Assembly (NCBI GenBank): GCA_905178155.1 | Contig: CAJINV010000008.1 | Coordinates: 3,701,533-3,765,532, forward strand | Length of the DNA: 64,000 nucleotides | Direction of reading: 5' to 3' | Source of the DNA: Amoebophrya sp. A120 | Taxonomy: Eukaryota > Sar > Dinophyceae > Syndiniales > Amoebophryaceae | In this document: piece by piece, positions 1 through 10,267 of the stretch | Position numbering within the stretch: the stretch's first letter is position 1 | Layout: every line of letters starts with the position of its first letter | The notes under the pieces: model-generated | Told to the model about the DNA's origin: nothing | The model's input: only the letters and a program-made list of their open reading frames with translations | Database searches by the model: none | Position numbers and translations under genes: made by a program

Positions 1-802
1 TGATGCCAGTCAAGGCACACACACAAATAATCTCTCATGCATATTTGTACCACCTCAGCTAGGTGTTGTTTTTACTCGTAGTGGGTTCGACCTCGTCGTT
101 GGTTAGTTCGCATCTTCACAGTTTAGAGAAGGAGGTACTACATCAAACAACCTGAGCCGCGAGCAGTTGTCTGTGGAATTCCACCAGACATCACAAGTTT
201 TGCTTGACGAACAGGGATAAGACCGCTCAGGTTGGCGGCCGCGATTAATAAAGACATTTCCCCAGCACCACTTTATTCCGGTTCGCCTGCGGAACCCTCT
301 AAATTATTGAGACTGCTGCGGCGGTGACGTTGTCCTGCTGGTGGTGACACGAAAGATAGAATTCGCAAGAAATCTCCCCATGCGTGTAGTGCATTTACAT
401 GAACGAAGCTAGTACGGCTCGCGAGGATGTTCCTTGATCTGGTTTTTGTGGTCAGGAGCTAACAAATACGTTTTGGATCATTCTTACTGCTGCTCTCGTT
501 CTCCTCATCTGGATGGAGTGAACTCTATGTTGAAAGAGCCTCTCGCCAAAGCAACGCAAAGTATTGCTTTACTTCGTGGCCCGGAGTGTTGGAAAGAGAA
601 AGAGTTCGCGAAGTGCATATGACAAAATGGCAGAAGTGCAGTAAATCCCGTCGAGAGGAACAAGGAGCTCGTCATTTGTTGCAGAGCAGAGATGAGAGAG
701 TTAGAGTTTCTGGTCTGTCGCAGGTGTATAAGAACGCAAACACGAACACCGTTTGGCCAGTGAAAGTACTTACTTAAGTGATTTCAAAGGGACGAAATTA
801 AG
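1..802. other. 5' flank without recognised gene
   Basis: Only short open frames occur here (62-63 codons around 434-777) and none resembles a known protein. The stretch just before 803 is probably the 5' untranslated region of the TTLL gene. I see no tRNA, repeat or introner termini. Confidence 0.5.
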
Positions 803-3800
803 ATGAGTGCTTCAGCTTCTAAGACCTTCGCCATCACGGGGGGTTTTCCCTCCATTCGCAAGCAGTTCGAGGTTCGGGGCTGGAAACCCGACGACGAGCC
901 GGACAGCTCCAGTTGGGACCTGAAGTACACCATTCGGAAGAAAGACATCGACTTTAACGCCTTGCGGGACCTCCAGGTGGTAAATTACTTCCCCACAAAT
1001 CACGAATTCACGACGAAAATTTCCTTGACGAACAATTTGTGGAACCTGTGCTGGATGGACCCTCCGGAGGCTCACGAAGTGAGGATAAAGAAGAAAACCC
1101 ACACAAACGGCACGCTAGAGAAGAAGAACGGCAAAATCCAGTCTGGCTGTAACAAGAAAAGCGTAACCGACAGGAACGGGGAAAGACTAGACAGAGGGTT
1201 TTATTCTGGTGCAGCCAGCACAAGAACTGGGACTGAAGCAGAACCAACGCCAGAGAAGCAGCACGAAGATCAGGATACCGTCTGTGAGGAGAGCAACCAG
1301 AACCACGATAAGAGAGGACAGGGTGAAGGAGCAGGTGCTCAAGTAGAACTGAGCCAACTACATTTTGAGGCAGAAGAACAAGATGAAGAAGAAGACAACG
1401 ACGAGGAAATAACCGATGAGCCGTTTCCCGGGTCCAATTCGGCAATCGACGTGGATACGTTCTATCCCCGCTGCTTCAACTTGAACAACGACACGGACGC
1501 TTTTATCGAGGACTTCAAACGCGGCAAGTGTCTCGCGGTGCTGAAAACGTTCCTGCAGCTGGACGCGCTCGTGTCTGGCGGGATGAATGGAGAGGAGGAC
1601 GGTAGTGCTGAAGATGAGGACGACGTGATGTTCGATCGAGACATAACGACCTGCTCCAAGAAGGGCGCAAAACCTCCAAACAAAGCCAACAAAGGTGGAG
1701 CAGTGTCTAGTGATTCTACTGGTGGGTCCTCTTCAACATCGTCAGCAGCATCGGCCTCGTCTAGTAGTAGCGGGATCATTCCTGAGCCCGTCGTGCACGC
1801 GGCCCTGGAGGCTCTGGAGCGGAAGCTGAAGCCCATTGACGATTGTCTGGACGACGACCCGACCGCCGGGACGGATTACGTAACGAAAATGCCCGCCGAG
1901 TTCTGGGACAAGGTGCAGCAGGTGAATCTGGATAACCCTGCGAAACACCTGCCGAAGTACACGCGCCGGCGCACTTTGGCCTGCTCGCTGCTGAACAAGG
2001 TGGTGGTCGAGAACAAGAAGAAGCGGAAGAAGAAGAAAAAACGGAACAAAAACTCATCAACGTCGCTTGATGTACAAGCGGATGATCGACCAGATGAACA
2101 AGATGCCACCGCGGCCGCCAAGAAAAAGGCGGCAACCGACGAACTGCGCGACCGGGTTTTGGCCTGCCTGGCTGAGTACGCCGAGCGGGACCCGCAGTTC
2201 CACTTGTACGGAGACCGGAACCTGTGGATTCTGAAGCCCGCGGGAAAATCCCGGGGCCGCGGGATCTTTGTCACGGACCGGCTGGAGGAGGCGCTGGACT
2301 GCCAGCGGGGCCAGGAGGCGCTGTGGATGGCGCAGAAGTACATCGAGAATCCGCAGATCATCGAGAAGAAAAAGTTCGACATCCGGCAGTGGGTGTGCAT
2401 CACCACGTGGCAGCCGCTGGGCATTTGGTTTTTCGACCAGGCCTACCTGCGGTTTTCCTTCGACGACTACGACAAGTCCGATGTGGGCAACCGGTTCGCG
2501 CACTTGACCAATAACAGCGTCGCGAAATACGCGGATCGGTACGACGAGGGGTCGAAGGACAGCACCATGATCACGAGCGCCGAATACAGCGAGTTTTTGG
2601 CAAAAAACTACCCTAATAGCGAGGGAAAAATCATGGCCGCGCAGGGGGGTGGAGCTGGAACGGTAGCAGGGCCTACTTTCTCGGAAGCGCGGGCGAAAGT
2701 AGATGTTGAGGGCGATTATACAAGCGACAACTCCTCGGAACATGATGATGATGAAAGCGCCGTGGACGAACAAGTTGACGACGCGTCCAGCGATGCGAGT
2801 GAAGGCATCGAAGATGCTGATGTTTTATCAGCGTCTTCTGAAGACGAGGAGGGCGAGGACGAGGAAGAAGTCGACTCTGGATCTGAAGCCGGAGCTGGAG
2901 CAAACGTTGCAACGGCGCAGGTCAAGACAGCGTCTAGTACTAATAAATCGCGGACAAGAAAAGCTACGTCAGCCACAACTCGCACTCCAGTGACTGTGCA
3001 AAATGGGGCGCCAAGTAGGAAAGAACTCTCATCAAAGTCGGCCAATAAATGCCGAACCACGACAAAGATGACCAGAAATGACAAAGATCGTGGCTCACCG
3101 TCAAAAGGAAAAACGGCCTCAGGTGGTCGCCCGTTCTGCCTCTGGCGGGACAAGATTCAGCCGCAGATGGAGCGGATTGCGTACCTCGCGCTGGCGTCCT
3201 GCCAGGACCGGATTCTGCTGGCTGACCGGAGGAACTGTTTTGAGCTCGTTGGGTTCGATTTTATGGTCGACGAAAACTTCAATGTGTGGCTGATAGAATG
3301 CAACTCCAGCCCCGATCTGAGTTACTCCACCAGCACGACCAAGCAGTTGGTAAAAGAGGTCCTGTCCGACTTGGTCGGGCTCATCCTGGACGCGGAAAAA
3401 TTTCCGCGCGATGCGAGCAAGAAGGGCGGAAATTTAGCTTCTCGCAAGCTGAAAAAAAGCTTCAGTGCTGCAGATGATTTTCCCTACTGCAACTCCTGGA
3501 AGTTGCTCTACCCGGAGCTGCGCCGAAAGGAGCAGAAATTGCTCGGGCTACTTCCGAGCGCGGAGGAGGTGCGCGCGCACTTGGTGGTTACCGGCGTCGA
3601 GAAAAAGCTGCACAAAAGCAAGAAGAAGCTCAAGAGCCTCGCGGTGGTGGTTCGAAATCTGCTGCATGGGCGGAACGGGGGACAAAACAAAACAAACAAG
3701 GCCGTGGATGACCAACAGCAACAAGGTACTATTGGCACCGCTGAAGGTGACACCGACGAAAAATCTGGAGCTACTTCTTTAGAAGGAGCCGAAAAATCGC

Positions 3801-5023
3801 CTGCAAAAGATTCCACCGCTACAAGCAGTGCCGACGCTGGCGGAGCGTCAGGAGGCGGTGGAGAATCAATGCAAAAGTCGACAAGTAAAAACTCCACCAC
3901 CACCTCGTCATCCAGAGCTGCAAGCAAGTCCTTCAGCCACGTGCTACCCCGGTATCTGCAGGAGAGACCCCGCGCCAACTCGGTTGGAGCGGCTTCTTGT
4001 GCGGTAGCTGGCGCAGGAGTCCCGCTTGGTGCCGCGGAGCAGGTCGACACTGGTGGGGGTGTCGCGCTGCAGACTTCCCAAGAGGCAGATCTGATGAGCC
4101 ACCGGGTGTCGGTTCCGATCTCGACCTTTGACCCATTTGGCGCTTCGTGCAACGGCGGTGTTGGCATAGGCATGCTGCCAGTGACTGCAAATGCTGCTGC
4201 AATCGAGCATGATGCTAGTATGGGTTTGTTTGCGGTACGTGGAGTGGGAAAACCACAACAACCTGCTCCGGCGTCTTCATCTTCGGCTCCTACGGCCCCG
4301 TCCTCGGGGAACGTACAACCAGGAGCAGAACTACGAGGCTTCTCTCGGAAACCAACCGCAACCTCATCGTCCACATCATCCTCGTCGCGGGAATTCCTGC
4401 AAGAGGATCGCAATGCAATGAAAATGAATGCCAATGCCGTTCCCGGAGCCGGAGCTGTTGATTTTGGAAGTTTTCTGCGCCCAATTGGAATAAATACGAC
4501 GTCGACGACCATTTCTGGTAGTACATCGGCCGGCACGGGCACCGCCAGCGCCCCCTGCGCCGGAACCGGCATGGCCAGCATCTCAACACAGCAGGATCAC
4601 GCTCTGCTGCAGCGACTGCAGCAGCAGGAGAGCAGCTGTACGGGCGGTGCGCTCAAAACAACCCACGTCGAGCAGCAAAGTGCTCCACCAGGGAAAAACA
4701 CGCTGATCATGGCAGCTGCCGGTACGGCCCTGGTTCCCTCAACGCGACCGCCGCTGCCCCGCGCCGGTGCTGTCGCGGAAAGGAGTGGCAATGCCTACGC
4801 AAGCGGCAGCGGCTCGGCTCATGTTCAGCATCGTGGGGCAGCTCTTAAGTCTGCGGGGCTGCAGATGCTGGCTGTGGAAGGGGGGAGTTGTGTGGTCAAA
4901 AGAACATCGCAGGCAATGAATGTTGCTGCGTCTCCAAATGTTGCCACAATTCCGAAGAACATCGGGGGCAACGTGCTGCTGAAAAACAAAATACGGACAC
5001 AGACACTCACGTTGAACCTGTGA
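803..5023 (+). CDS. Tubulin tyrosine ligase-like protein, TTLL3/8 glycylase type
   Basis: This is a single-exon gene of 1406 codons starting at the ATG at 803. TTLL enzymes are ATP-grasp ligases that add amino acids to tubulin, usually in the axoneme; the TTLL3/8 branch adds glycine. The N-terminus (residues 5-95) carries the GGFPSIRKQFEVRGW and NHEFTTKISL blocks typical of that branch. FYPRCFNL follows near residue 219. The catalytic core starts with NLWILKPAGKSRGRGI near 474, then RQWVCITTW (about 527), HLTNNSV (about 567) and WLIECNSSPDLSYS (about 829). The core is split by roughly 180 residues of acidic and Ser-rich low-complexity sequence (about 605-785). After about residue 960 the protein is a long Ser/Ala/Gly-rich tail. 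There is no introner in this gene. Parts of its 3' end are duplicated at 18731-18872. The ligase family is very likely; glycine rather than glutamate as substrate is inferred from the N-terminal blocks. Confidence 0.88.
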   Translation: MSASASKTFAITGGFPSIRKQFEVRGWKPDDEPDSSSWDLKYTIRKKDIDFNALRDLQVVNYFPTNHEFTTKISLTNNLWNLCWMDPPEAHEVRIKKKTHTNGTLEKKNGKIQSGCNKKSVTDRNGERLDRGFYSGAASTRTGTEAEPTPEKQHEDQDTVCEESNQNHDKRGQGEGAGAQVELSQLHFEAEEQDEEEDNDEEITDEPFPGSNSAIDVDTFYPRCFNLNNDTDAFIEDFKRGKCLAVLKTFLQLDALVSGGMNGEEDGSAEDEDDVMFDRDITTCSKKGAKPPNKANKGGAVSSDSTGGSSSTSSAASASSSSSGIIPEPVVHAALEALERKLKPIDDCLDDDPTAGTDYVTKMPAEFWDKVQQVNLDNPAKHLPKYTRRRTLACSLLNKVVVENKKKRKKKKKRNKNSSTSLDVQADDRPDEQDATAAAKKKAATDELRDRVLACLAEYAERDPQFHLYGDRNLWILKPAGKSRGRGIFVTDRLEEALDCQRGQEALWMAQKYIENPQIIEKKKFDIRQWVCITTWQPLGIWFFDQAYLRFSFDDYDKSDVGNRFAHLTNNSVAKYADRYDEGSKDSTMITSAEYSEFLAKNYPNSEGKIMAAQGGGAGTVAGPTFSEARAKVDVEGDYTSDNSSEHDDDESAVDEQVDDASSDASEGIEDADVLSASSEDEEGEDEEEVDSGSEAGAGANVATAQVKTASSTNKSRTRKATSATTRTPVTVQNGAPSRKELSSKSANKCRTTTKMTRNDKDRGSPSKGKTASGGRPFCLWRDKIQPQMERIAYLALASCQDRILLADRRNCFELVGFDFMVDENFNVWLIECNSSPDLSYSTSTTKQLVKEVLSDLVGLILDAEKFPRDASKKGGNLASRKLKKSFSAADDFPYCNSWKLLYPELRRKEQKLLGLLPSAEEVRAHLVVTGVEKKLHKSKKKLKSLAVVVRNLLHGRNGGQNKTNKAVDDQQQQGTIGTAEGDTDEKSGATSLEGAEKSPAKDSTATSSADAGGASGGGGESMQKSTSKNSTTTSSSRAASKSFSHVLPRYLQERPRANSVGAASCAVAGAGVPLGAAEQVDTGGGVALQTSQEADLMSHRVSVPISTFDPFGASCNGGVGIGMLPVTANAAAIEHDASMGLFAVRGVGKPQQPAPASSSSAPTAPSSGNVQPGAELRGFSRKPTATSSSTSSSSREFLQEDRNAMKMNANAVPGAGAVDFGSFLRPIGINTTSTTISGSTSAGTGTASAPCAGTGMASISTQQDHALLQRLQQQESSCTGGALKTTHVEQQSAPPGKNTLIMAAAGTALVPSTRPPLPRAGAVAERSGNAYASGSGSAHVQHRGAALKSAGLQMLAVEGGSCVVKRTSQAMNVAASPNVATIPKNIGGNVLLKNKIRTQTLTLNL

Positions 5024-5957
5024 TCATCGAAGTGAGTGCATCTCAAGTAAGATGATGAAATAGAAGATCGATGAAGAAGACCACGAAGCGGCGCAAGAAT
5101 CTGTTGAGCGTTGAACGAGATGCTCCTTGTTCCTTACAGCTGGTTGGTGGCTGAAGCTGGGCGAGAGAGAGACTAGGCCACGCACGACGGAGCGCAGCGG
5201 GTTGGGTTCTCTTTGTAACGAAGCGGTACAACCGGGACCGGGAGGAGCTTCAACATCGTACGTGTTGCAATATATAAAAAGAGAGGCCGTGGACCTCGAT
5301 TCGTTGTATGTAAGTACATTTTCATCCACTCCGCGCCTGCGGCTCCTCCTCCGCCCTTTCACCATTGCACAAAATGAGATGCAGATGTCGTCGTGTTTGT
5401 TCTCTCTGGTCCGTCCTTACCTTGCTCTCCACTAGTTTTCTGGTTTGGTGGACGGTTGTGGTCGACGAGAAAGACGACGGAAAAAACGTGGCGTTCGTGC
5501 GTGTATTTATCCACAGAAGTAGCGACGAGTCCATATCGACCGGCGGGCGATCGGATGGGCGAGGAGGGGAAGAGGCTGAAAGTGTCGACGAGGAGCGTGA
5601 CATCACGCAGCAGCAGGAGCGCTTCGTGCTGCTCCGCAAGTTCCACCAATCCAGCTCTTTTTTCGGCGGTCACAGCCACAAAGCGTTATCCGACGCAGTG
5701 GACGACAACAATGCCGAGGCAACCACCGCTGGCGCGATGGTGTTCGCGGAAAATGGTGACGCAGCAGCTGAAAAATATTCTGTTGAGGAAACAGAACCAG
5801 GGTTGTCATCGGGTTCAAGCTCACCAAGAGCTGACGAGGTGGACGCAGGCCATGATCAAATACACTACGATAAAAATATGCTGGACCCCGCCGCGGCGCT
5901 TGTTTCTGACGAAAGCCATCGTGTGCGTACCGCACAGTCAACTTTTCGATCTGCGAA
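4943..5957. repeat. Source copy of a duplicated segment (TTLL tail, spacer, GT32 head)
   Basis: This stretch, together with 3947-4010, reappears at about 18731-19804 with roughly 90 percent identity judged by eye. It spans the last 80 bases of the TTLL gene, the 350-bp spacer and the first 195 codons of the GT32 gene. Since the spacer is included, the copy came from DNA or a read-through transcript, not from a single mature mRNA. Confidence 0.8.
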
Positions 5958-8900
5958 GTACCAGGAGCCATTCTTCTACACCACAAGTAAGAAACAACCC
6001 TATCAGCAGAAGATGCCCATAGAAGTGCCGGCATCAGACGACCGCGGCTCAACGACGTCTGCGGGCGACAGCAGGGCAAGCGACGGAAATGATGGGAATA
6101 AAGAGAGGAAAGCGGGCTCTTCAAACTTGAACTCAAGGACTTTCTACGTCAAGGGCTCGAACACTGTCAAGAAAACACTGCGTGTACGCCGGATCAAAGT
6201 TTTCGAGGACGAGGTTGGAGAAGCAGGACAGGAGGACACGACAGGTAACGTCGCCAGCAAAGCAAAAGCACCGCGAAAGCAACTGCCGCGTCGTGCTTTG
6301 TCCCCCCAAAATCTGTGCCCGCAGGGTGTTGCGAATTTGGAAAAACAGGCTCGCACACGCACGGTTCCAGCGTCGAACATTTTTGTGCCGATACCTCCCG
6401 GCGACAAGGCTGAGAAGGAGTTTCGCGAATCCGTATTTGCAGAAACGTACAACGAGTCGCTTTTCCCGAGGAGTGCAAGAAACAAGGGAAGCAAAGCGAC
6501 AGCTTCTGCGACGGTTTCCTCCTCCATCAGCGATCGTGTGAAAAATAAAGCTTCTCCCGGTGCTGGGGTGGTGGACGAGAGCACCAGAGCGACTACTAGA
6601 CACCACGACCAAGCCTCAACCAGACGTCCACATGTAGTTGATAATCACGACCCGTTAAACCAAAACCAGCCTAGGGTGACACTGTTCGATCACGCAGCGC
6701 AAGATGCGTCCGTCGCGCTGATCTCGAAGTTTTTGGAGGAGAAGAAAATTCTGCAGCGCGGCTCCCCCACACTCCTCTCCGCCTACCTGGAGCTGAACCC
6801 TCGGGCCTTTCGGAAGGACGTGTGGGCAGTGGCTTTACTCTATTTCTGCGGTGGGCTCACGCTTGACGCAAAAATGTTTCGGCCGCCGTTTACGAACGAA
6901 GACGAACGATTCACGCAGTACAAGAGACCAAGTGTTGAACCCAACGCCGTCGCGTCTGGCGCTTCCGAAAGGTTGAACGACGTCGAAGGCGGCGGGTTCC
7001 AGCTGCGGCCTTTGCTTGAAAATTTCTTCGAGTTCCAGACACTGGGCGATGTTACTAGGGGAAGAAGTAAACAAGTAGGAGATGATCGTGACGAAGAGCA
7101 AGAGATCGGACGGGGCCACCAGGAGCAGGGTCCCAAAACCAAAAATGGAACAAAAGGCAGGAGCGCCAAAGTACCAAGGCACCAGCGGCAGCCACAATCT
7201 ACGAACCCAAGACTGCCTCCAAGAAATCACTTTTCGCAGCGTCGTCCGGGCGAAGTGGCGATTTGCTACGATTTTCCGTGGCACGACCACCGTACGGTGA
7301 TGCGTCACAAAACCACGACGTCGACGTCGAAGACCAAAAATCCTTTGCAGCTGATCTTCCTGCAGAACGCGATCTGGGCGACCTACCCGCGCAACCCGGC
7401 GCTGCTGTTTATTTTGCAGCAGCAAATCTGGAATATTTTCCAGCATTCCTACGGCGAGCAGATCTCGAGAGAATTTTTCCGAGCACACAAGCTCCTCGCT
7501 TACTCGAGCTTGGTGGAAGACAAGGCAGCGAATGTTGGTCCGCGACCTCATCTTGGAGGTGGGCACGGCCGCGCACAACTGCGTGCTTTGTCCAGCAGTA
7601 GCACTGGTGATATCGGCGGTAATGGCGTTCTTGAGAAAACCAACTCCAAGATGGTGAACAGCACAGCCCTAGCTGCTGGAGTTGTTTCCGGCATCCACCT
7701 CGGTAGAAACTTTACGAAAGAACGCGAGGAGCAACAGGCTCGGTGGAAGAAGTTTGAGCAAGCGAAACGGGACGAAGTGTTTGGTTATTTGTCTATCACC
7801 GGCCCGGGTGCGTTTGCCCAGGGTCTTTTTCGCAGTGCCTGCCTGCGGAAAACCTTCTTGCCCCGGTGCGTCGCGGAGTGGAATATTCCAGGGGTCCGGG
7901 AGCAGGTGTGTGACGCCGCGGTGAAGATGCATAGCAATGATCCTGCACGAGGATCATCTTCATCACGGACGGAGGCGGAGCATCGAACCTCCTTCGCCGC
8001 CGGCAGCTCCGCGGGCGATGACACTAGCCGCGCACCAGATGAGCGACGTGGTCCGTTCGTCACTGAAGATGACGTTCTCGAAAAGCGGGAGCTTTGCAAG
8101 GCCGTGCAGAAAAAGGAGGTGCTGTGGTACTTTGCGACCTTTGCCAAAGAGTACCAGAAACGCTTCATGGCCGGGCTGGTCGGCTTGGGCGGAGAGGACG
8201 TCGAGGAGAAATGGAATGCATCTTCCTGCGACCACAGCCAACTGATGCGGGAATTTTACGCTGCGGATTTCAAAAAGCAAGATCATGCTACGGATTTCAC
8301 GAATCATCTAGCACTGCCCGGCGGGAGGAGCGGTACAAGAGCAGCAGGACGAGGTGGCACTTCTACTACAAGACAGGGCGCAAGAGGTCATGTAACGGGA
8401 GCAGGAAGAGGAGCTTCGGACGTTAACCCAAACAAGATCGCCGCGGTCGAGCTCTTGTTGGATTTTCGCAGCGACATCTACCTGCACAAAAAAGTGGACT
8501 TTGCGAAAAATCTACTCATCGCGAGCTCCATGAGCACGTGGCGTCGACACCACACAGCGTACGACGAAGCAACTCTGCAGACGAGCAAGAATAAAGGGCG
8601 GGAGAAGGGTTTTGAAAATAAAGACAAAAGCTTTTCTGGTCGTGCAGGAGCCCTTTCAGCGGTGGTGAAGGATGGTGAACAGGGGGGGAATAGTGCGCAC
8701 GCCAACAAAGTTCTTCGGGGAGCTCCAGGTTTAGTCCAAACCAGCGTATTAAGACCGTCAAGTGCAGTTGCCGCACGTGCTACCACAGCGAGAAAAGCCA
8801 GTCTTCGACGGTTTTTCAAGGCGAGAATGCAGGCAGATGAAGGCGGGGACGACAAGAAAAATAGAAATACCCACAAGAGAAGTAGACCTCCCGACGAACT

Positions 8901-9450
8901 CCCCGCGGGTGTTTGGCCGCCCGGAGTCTGTAGCACTTGGAACGCTATCGTGTTTTACGGCGAACTCTACTGCCACGAGGTGGAGCACTGCCCCCAAGCA
9001 TGCGGCGAAACAGACGGAACGCTGCAGAAACTCGGATTACTGCACAAGCTTCCTACGACGAGCGACCGCCCACACTTTCATCAAAGAAGCAGGGACCAAG
9101 AAGCAGGCAGTGGAAGCCGCGAGCAGGAGGTGGAAGAAATTGAAAATGGAAAAAATCCTTCAGCTCGCCTGGATGTGGCCGAGGCTGGTACTCCGGCAAC
9201 GACGTTGGGAGATTCTCAAGGCGCCGAGCCGCCCCTACCGGCCTCGACAAGTGCCACCGGGGACTCGGCTGCTACCGGGTTCAGTAGCATGACTTCCTGG
9301 CTCAGCGATTGGGCCTTTGGAGGCCAGAAGGAGGAGGAACAAGATCCGCCAGGTGCTAGTGAAGTAGTGCAAGAAGAACCTCTCGCCCCTTCACCATCTC
9401 GTGGGGTAGAATCAAGACCAGCATCTGCATCAGGAGCTCCTCCTCGGTGA
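5374..9450 (+). CDS. GT32-like glycosyltransferase, type II membrane protein
   Basis: The ATG at 5374 (1358 residues) is chosen because it directly precedes a short basic stretch and one hydrophobic segment (WSVLTLLSTSFLVWWTVVV, residues 10-28). That is a signal anchor for a Golgi-type lumenal enzyme. The block AFRKDVWAVALLYFCGGLTL followed by DAK (about residues 478-500) matches the sugar-binding core of family 32 glycosyltransferases of the OCH1 type. A block AIWATYPRNPALLFIL (about 663) and ITGPGAFAQGLF (about 805) match the two downstream blocks of that fold. The usual DXD is DAK here, so the second metal-binding Asp is absent at the expected place. Long Arg/Ser/Gly-rich inserts separate the blocks. 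There are no introners. The first 195 codons are duplicated at 19235-19804. Family assignment is probable; donor and acceptor sugars are unknown. Confidence 0.6.
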   Translation: MRCRCRRVCSLWSVLTLLSTSFLVWWTVVVDEKDDGKNVAFVRVFIHRSSDESISTGGRSDGRGGEEAESVDEERDITQQQERFVLLRKFHQSSSFFGGHSHKALSDAVDDNNAEATTAGAMVFAENGDAAAEKYSVEETEPGLSSGSSSPRADEVDAGHDQIHYDKNMLDPAAALVSDESHRVRTAQSTFRSAKYQEPFFYTTSKKQPYQQKMPIEVPASDDRGSTTSAGDSRASDGNDGNKERKAGSSNLNSRTFYVKGSNTVKKTLRVRRIKVFEDEVGEAGQEDTTGNVASKAKAPRKQLPRRALSPQNLCPQGVANLEKQARTRTVPASNIFVPIPPGDKAEKEFRESVFAETYNESLFPRSARNKGSKATASATVSSSISDRVKNKASPGAGVVDESTRATTRHHDQASTRRPHVVDNHDPLNQNQPRVTLFDHAAQDASVALISKFLEEKKILQRGSPTLLSAYLELNPRAFRKDVWAVALLYFCGGLTLDAKMFRPPFTNEDERFTQYKRPSVEPNAVASGASERLNDVEGGGFQLRPLLENFFEFQTLGDVTRGRSKQVGDDRDEEQEIGRGHQEQGPKTKNGTKGRSAKVPRHQRQPQSTNPRLPPRNHFSQRRPGEVAICYDFPWHDHRTVMRHKTTTSTSKTKNPLQLIFLQNAIWATYPRNPALLFILQQQIWNIFQHSYGEQISREFFRAHKLLAYSSLVEDKAANVGPRPHLGGGHGRAQLRALSSSSTGDIGGNGVLEKTNSKMVNSTALAAGVVSGIHLGRNFTKEREEQQARWKKFEQAKRDEVFGYLSITGPGAFAQGLFRSACLRKTFLPRCVAEWNIPGVREQVCDAAVKMHSNDPARGSSSSRTEAEHRTSFAAGSSAGDDTSRAPDERRGPFVTEDDVLEKRELCKAVQKKEVLWYFATFAKEYQKRFMAGLVGLGGEDVEEKWNASSCDHSQLMREFYAADFKKQDHATDFTNHLALPGGRSGTRAAGRGGTSTTRQGARGHVTGAGRGASDVNPNKIAAVELLLDFRSDIYLHKKVDFAKNLLIASSMSTWRRHHTAYDEATLQTSKNKGREKGFENKDKSFSGRAGALSAVVKDGEQGGNSAHANKVLRGAPGLVQTSVLRPSSAVAARATTARKASLRRFFKARMQADEGGDDKKNRNTHKRSRPPDELPAGVWPPGVCSTWNAIVFYGELYCHEVEHCPQACGETDGTLQKLGLLHKLPTTSDRPHFHQRSRDQEAGSGSREQEVEEIENGKNPSARLDVAEAGTPATTLGDSQGAEPPLPASTSATGDSAATGFSSMTSWLSDWAFGGQKEEEQDPPGASEVVQEEPLAPSPSRGVESRPASASGAPPR

Positions 9451-10267
9451 CGGATCATAACTGTGGCGCAAGCCGCGGCCGCCCGCTGCCATCGGCATGG
9501 CAATTCGTCTTTGTCCGCTTGGTCACTTTCAGTGCTTTTTAGAAGCCACAAAGATTTCTAAGTAATTCTACCTGGTGCGGGGACAAGAAGCCGAAATGTC
9601 CACCATGTTAAAATGCAGACGCTGAAAATAAACGCCGTCAAGGATGACGAAGAAGGATGGTGAAGGCGTCCTTGTTTCCCTGGCCGCGTTGCAAACCTTT
9701 ATTCTGAGTCGGGAACTGCTACGGCAGGTGGAACAAGTTGAAATTCTTCGCTTGTCGTTAAAGTGCAGCACACACGATACGAAGCCAAGTACGACCCAGA
9801 AAAGGCATACTGAGTATCAATCCGTGTATCATCTCCAAAAAATAATCGTAAACATTCATTTCGTCCTGGCAGCAGCAGCACTTCCTTATTTATGTTTTGC
9901 GGAAGATGGGTGAACGTCTTTCGTTTGGCGTGTTCGTTTTATCGCTCTAGTCGCTTGTTTGATTTCTTTCCCACGACCACCAGCCAAGAAAATTTGCAGA
10001 TTGATCATCGTTTTGTTCGGCGTGTATTCCGTCTGCTTTATCACGACGGGTGTCACTGATCTTTGCTCTAGATACACTCGCCAAATAGCTCGTGCGTCGA
10101 TGTATGAAACATACGGAACCAGCAGCACTGCTGCACATCTCCATCTGTCAGTAGTAAAAGTTCTTCCACGTCGTGTGCCAGGTTCTTTTGTAGGGAAAAC
10201 GACCTAGTACCTGCACCGTTTTGCCAGCTCTGCGCAAGACTAGCCAGCGAACGTGCGAAGTAGTACG
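9451..10267. other. Intergenic spacer
   Basis: No convincing gene. Short open frames (up to 89 codons) show no domain or coding character. No introner termini or repeat copies are seen. Confidence 0.5.

Noticed and set aside
3508-4581. Long minus-strand frame within the TTLL gene
   Set aside because: It is the antisense of Ser/Ala-rich coding sequence, where stops are rare; no independent coding sign.
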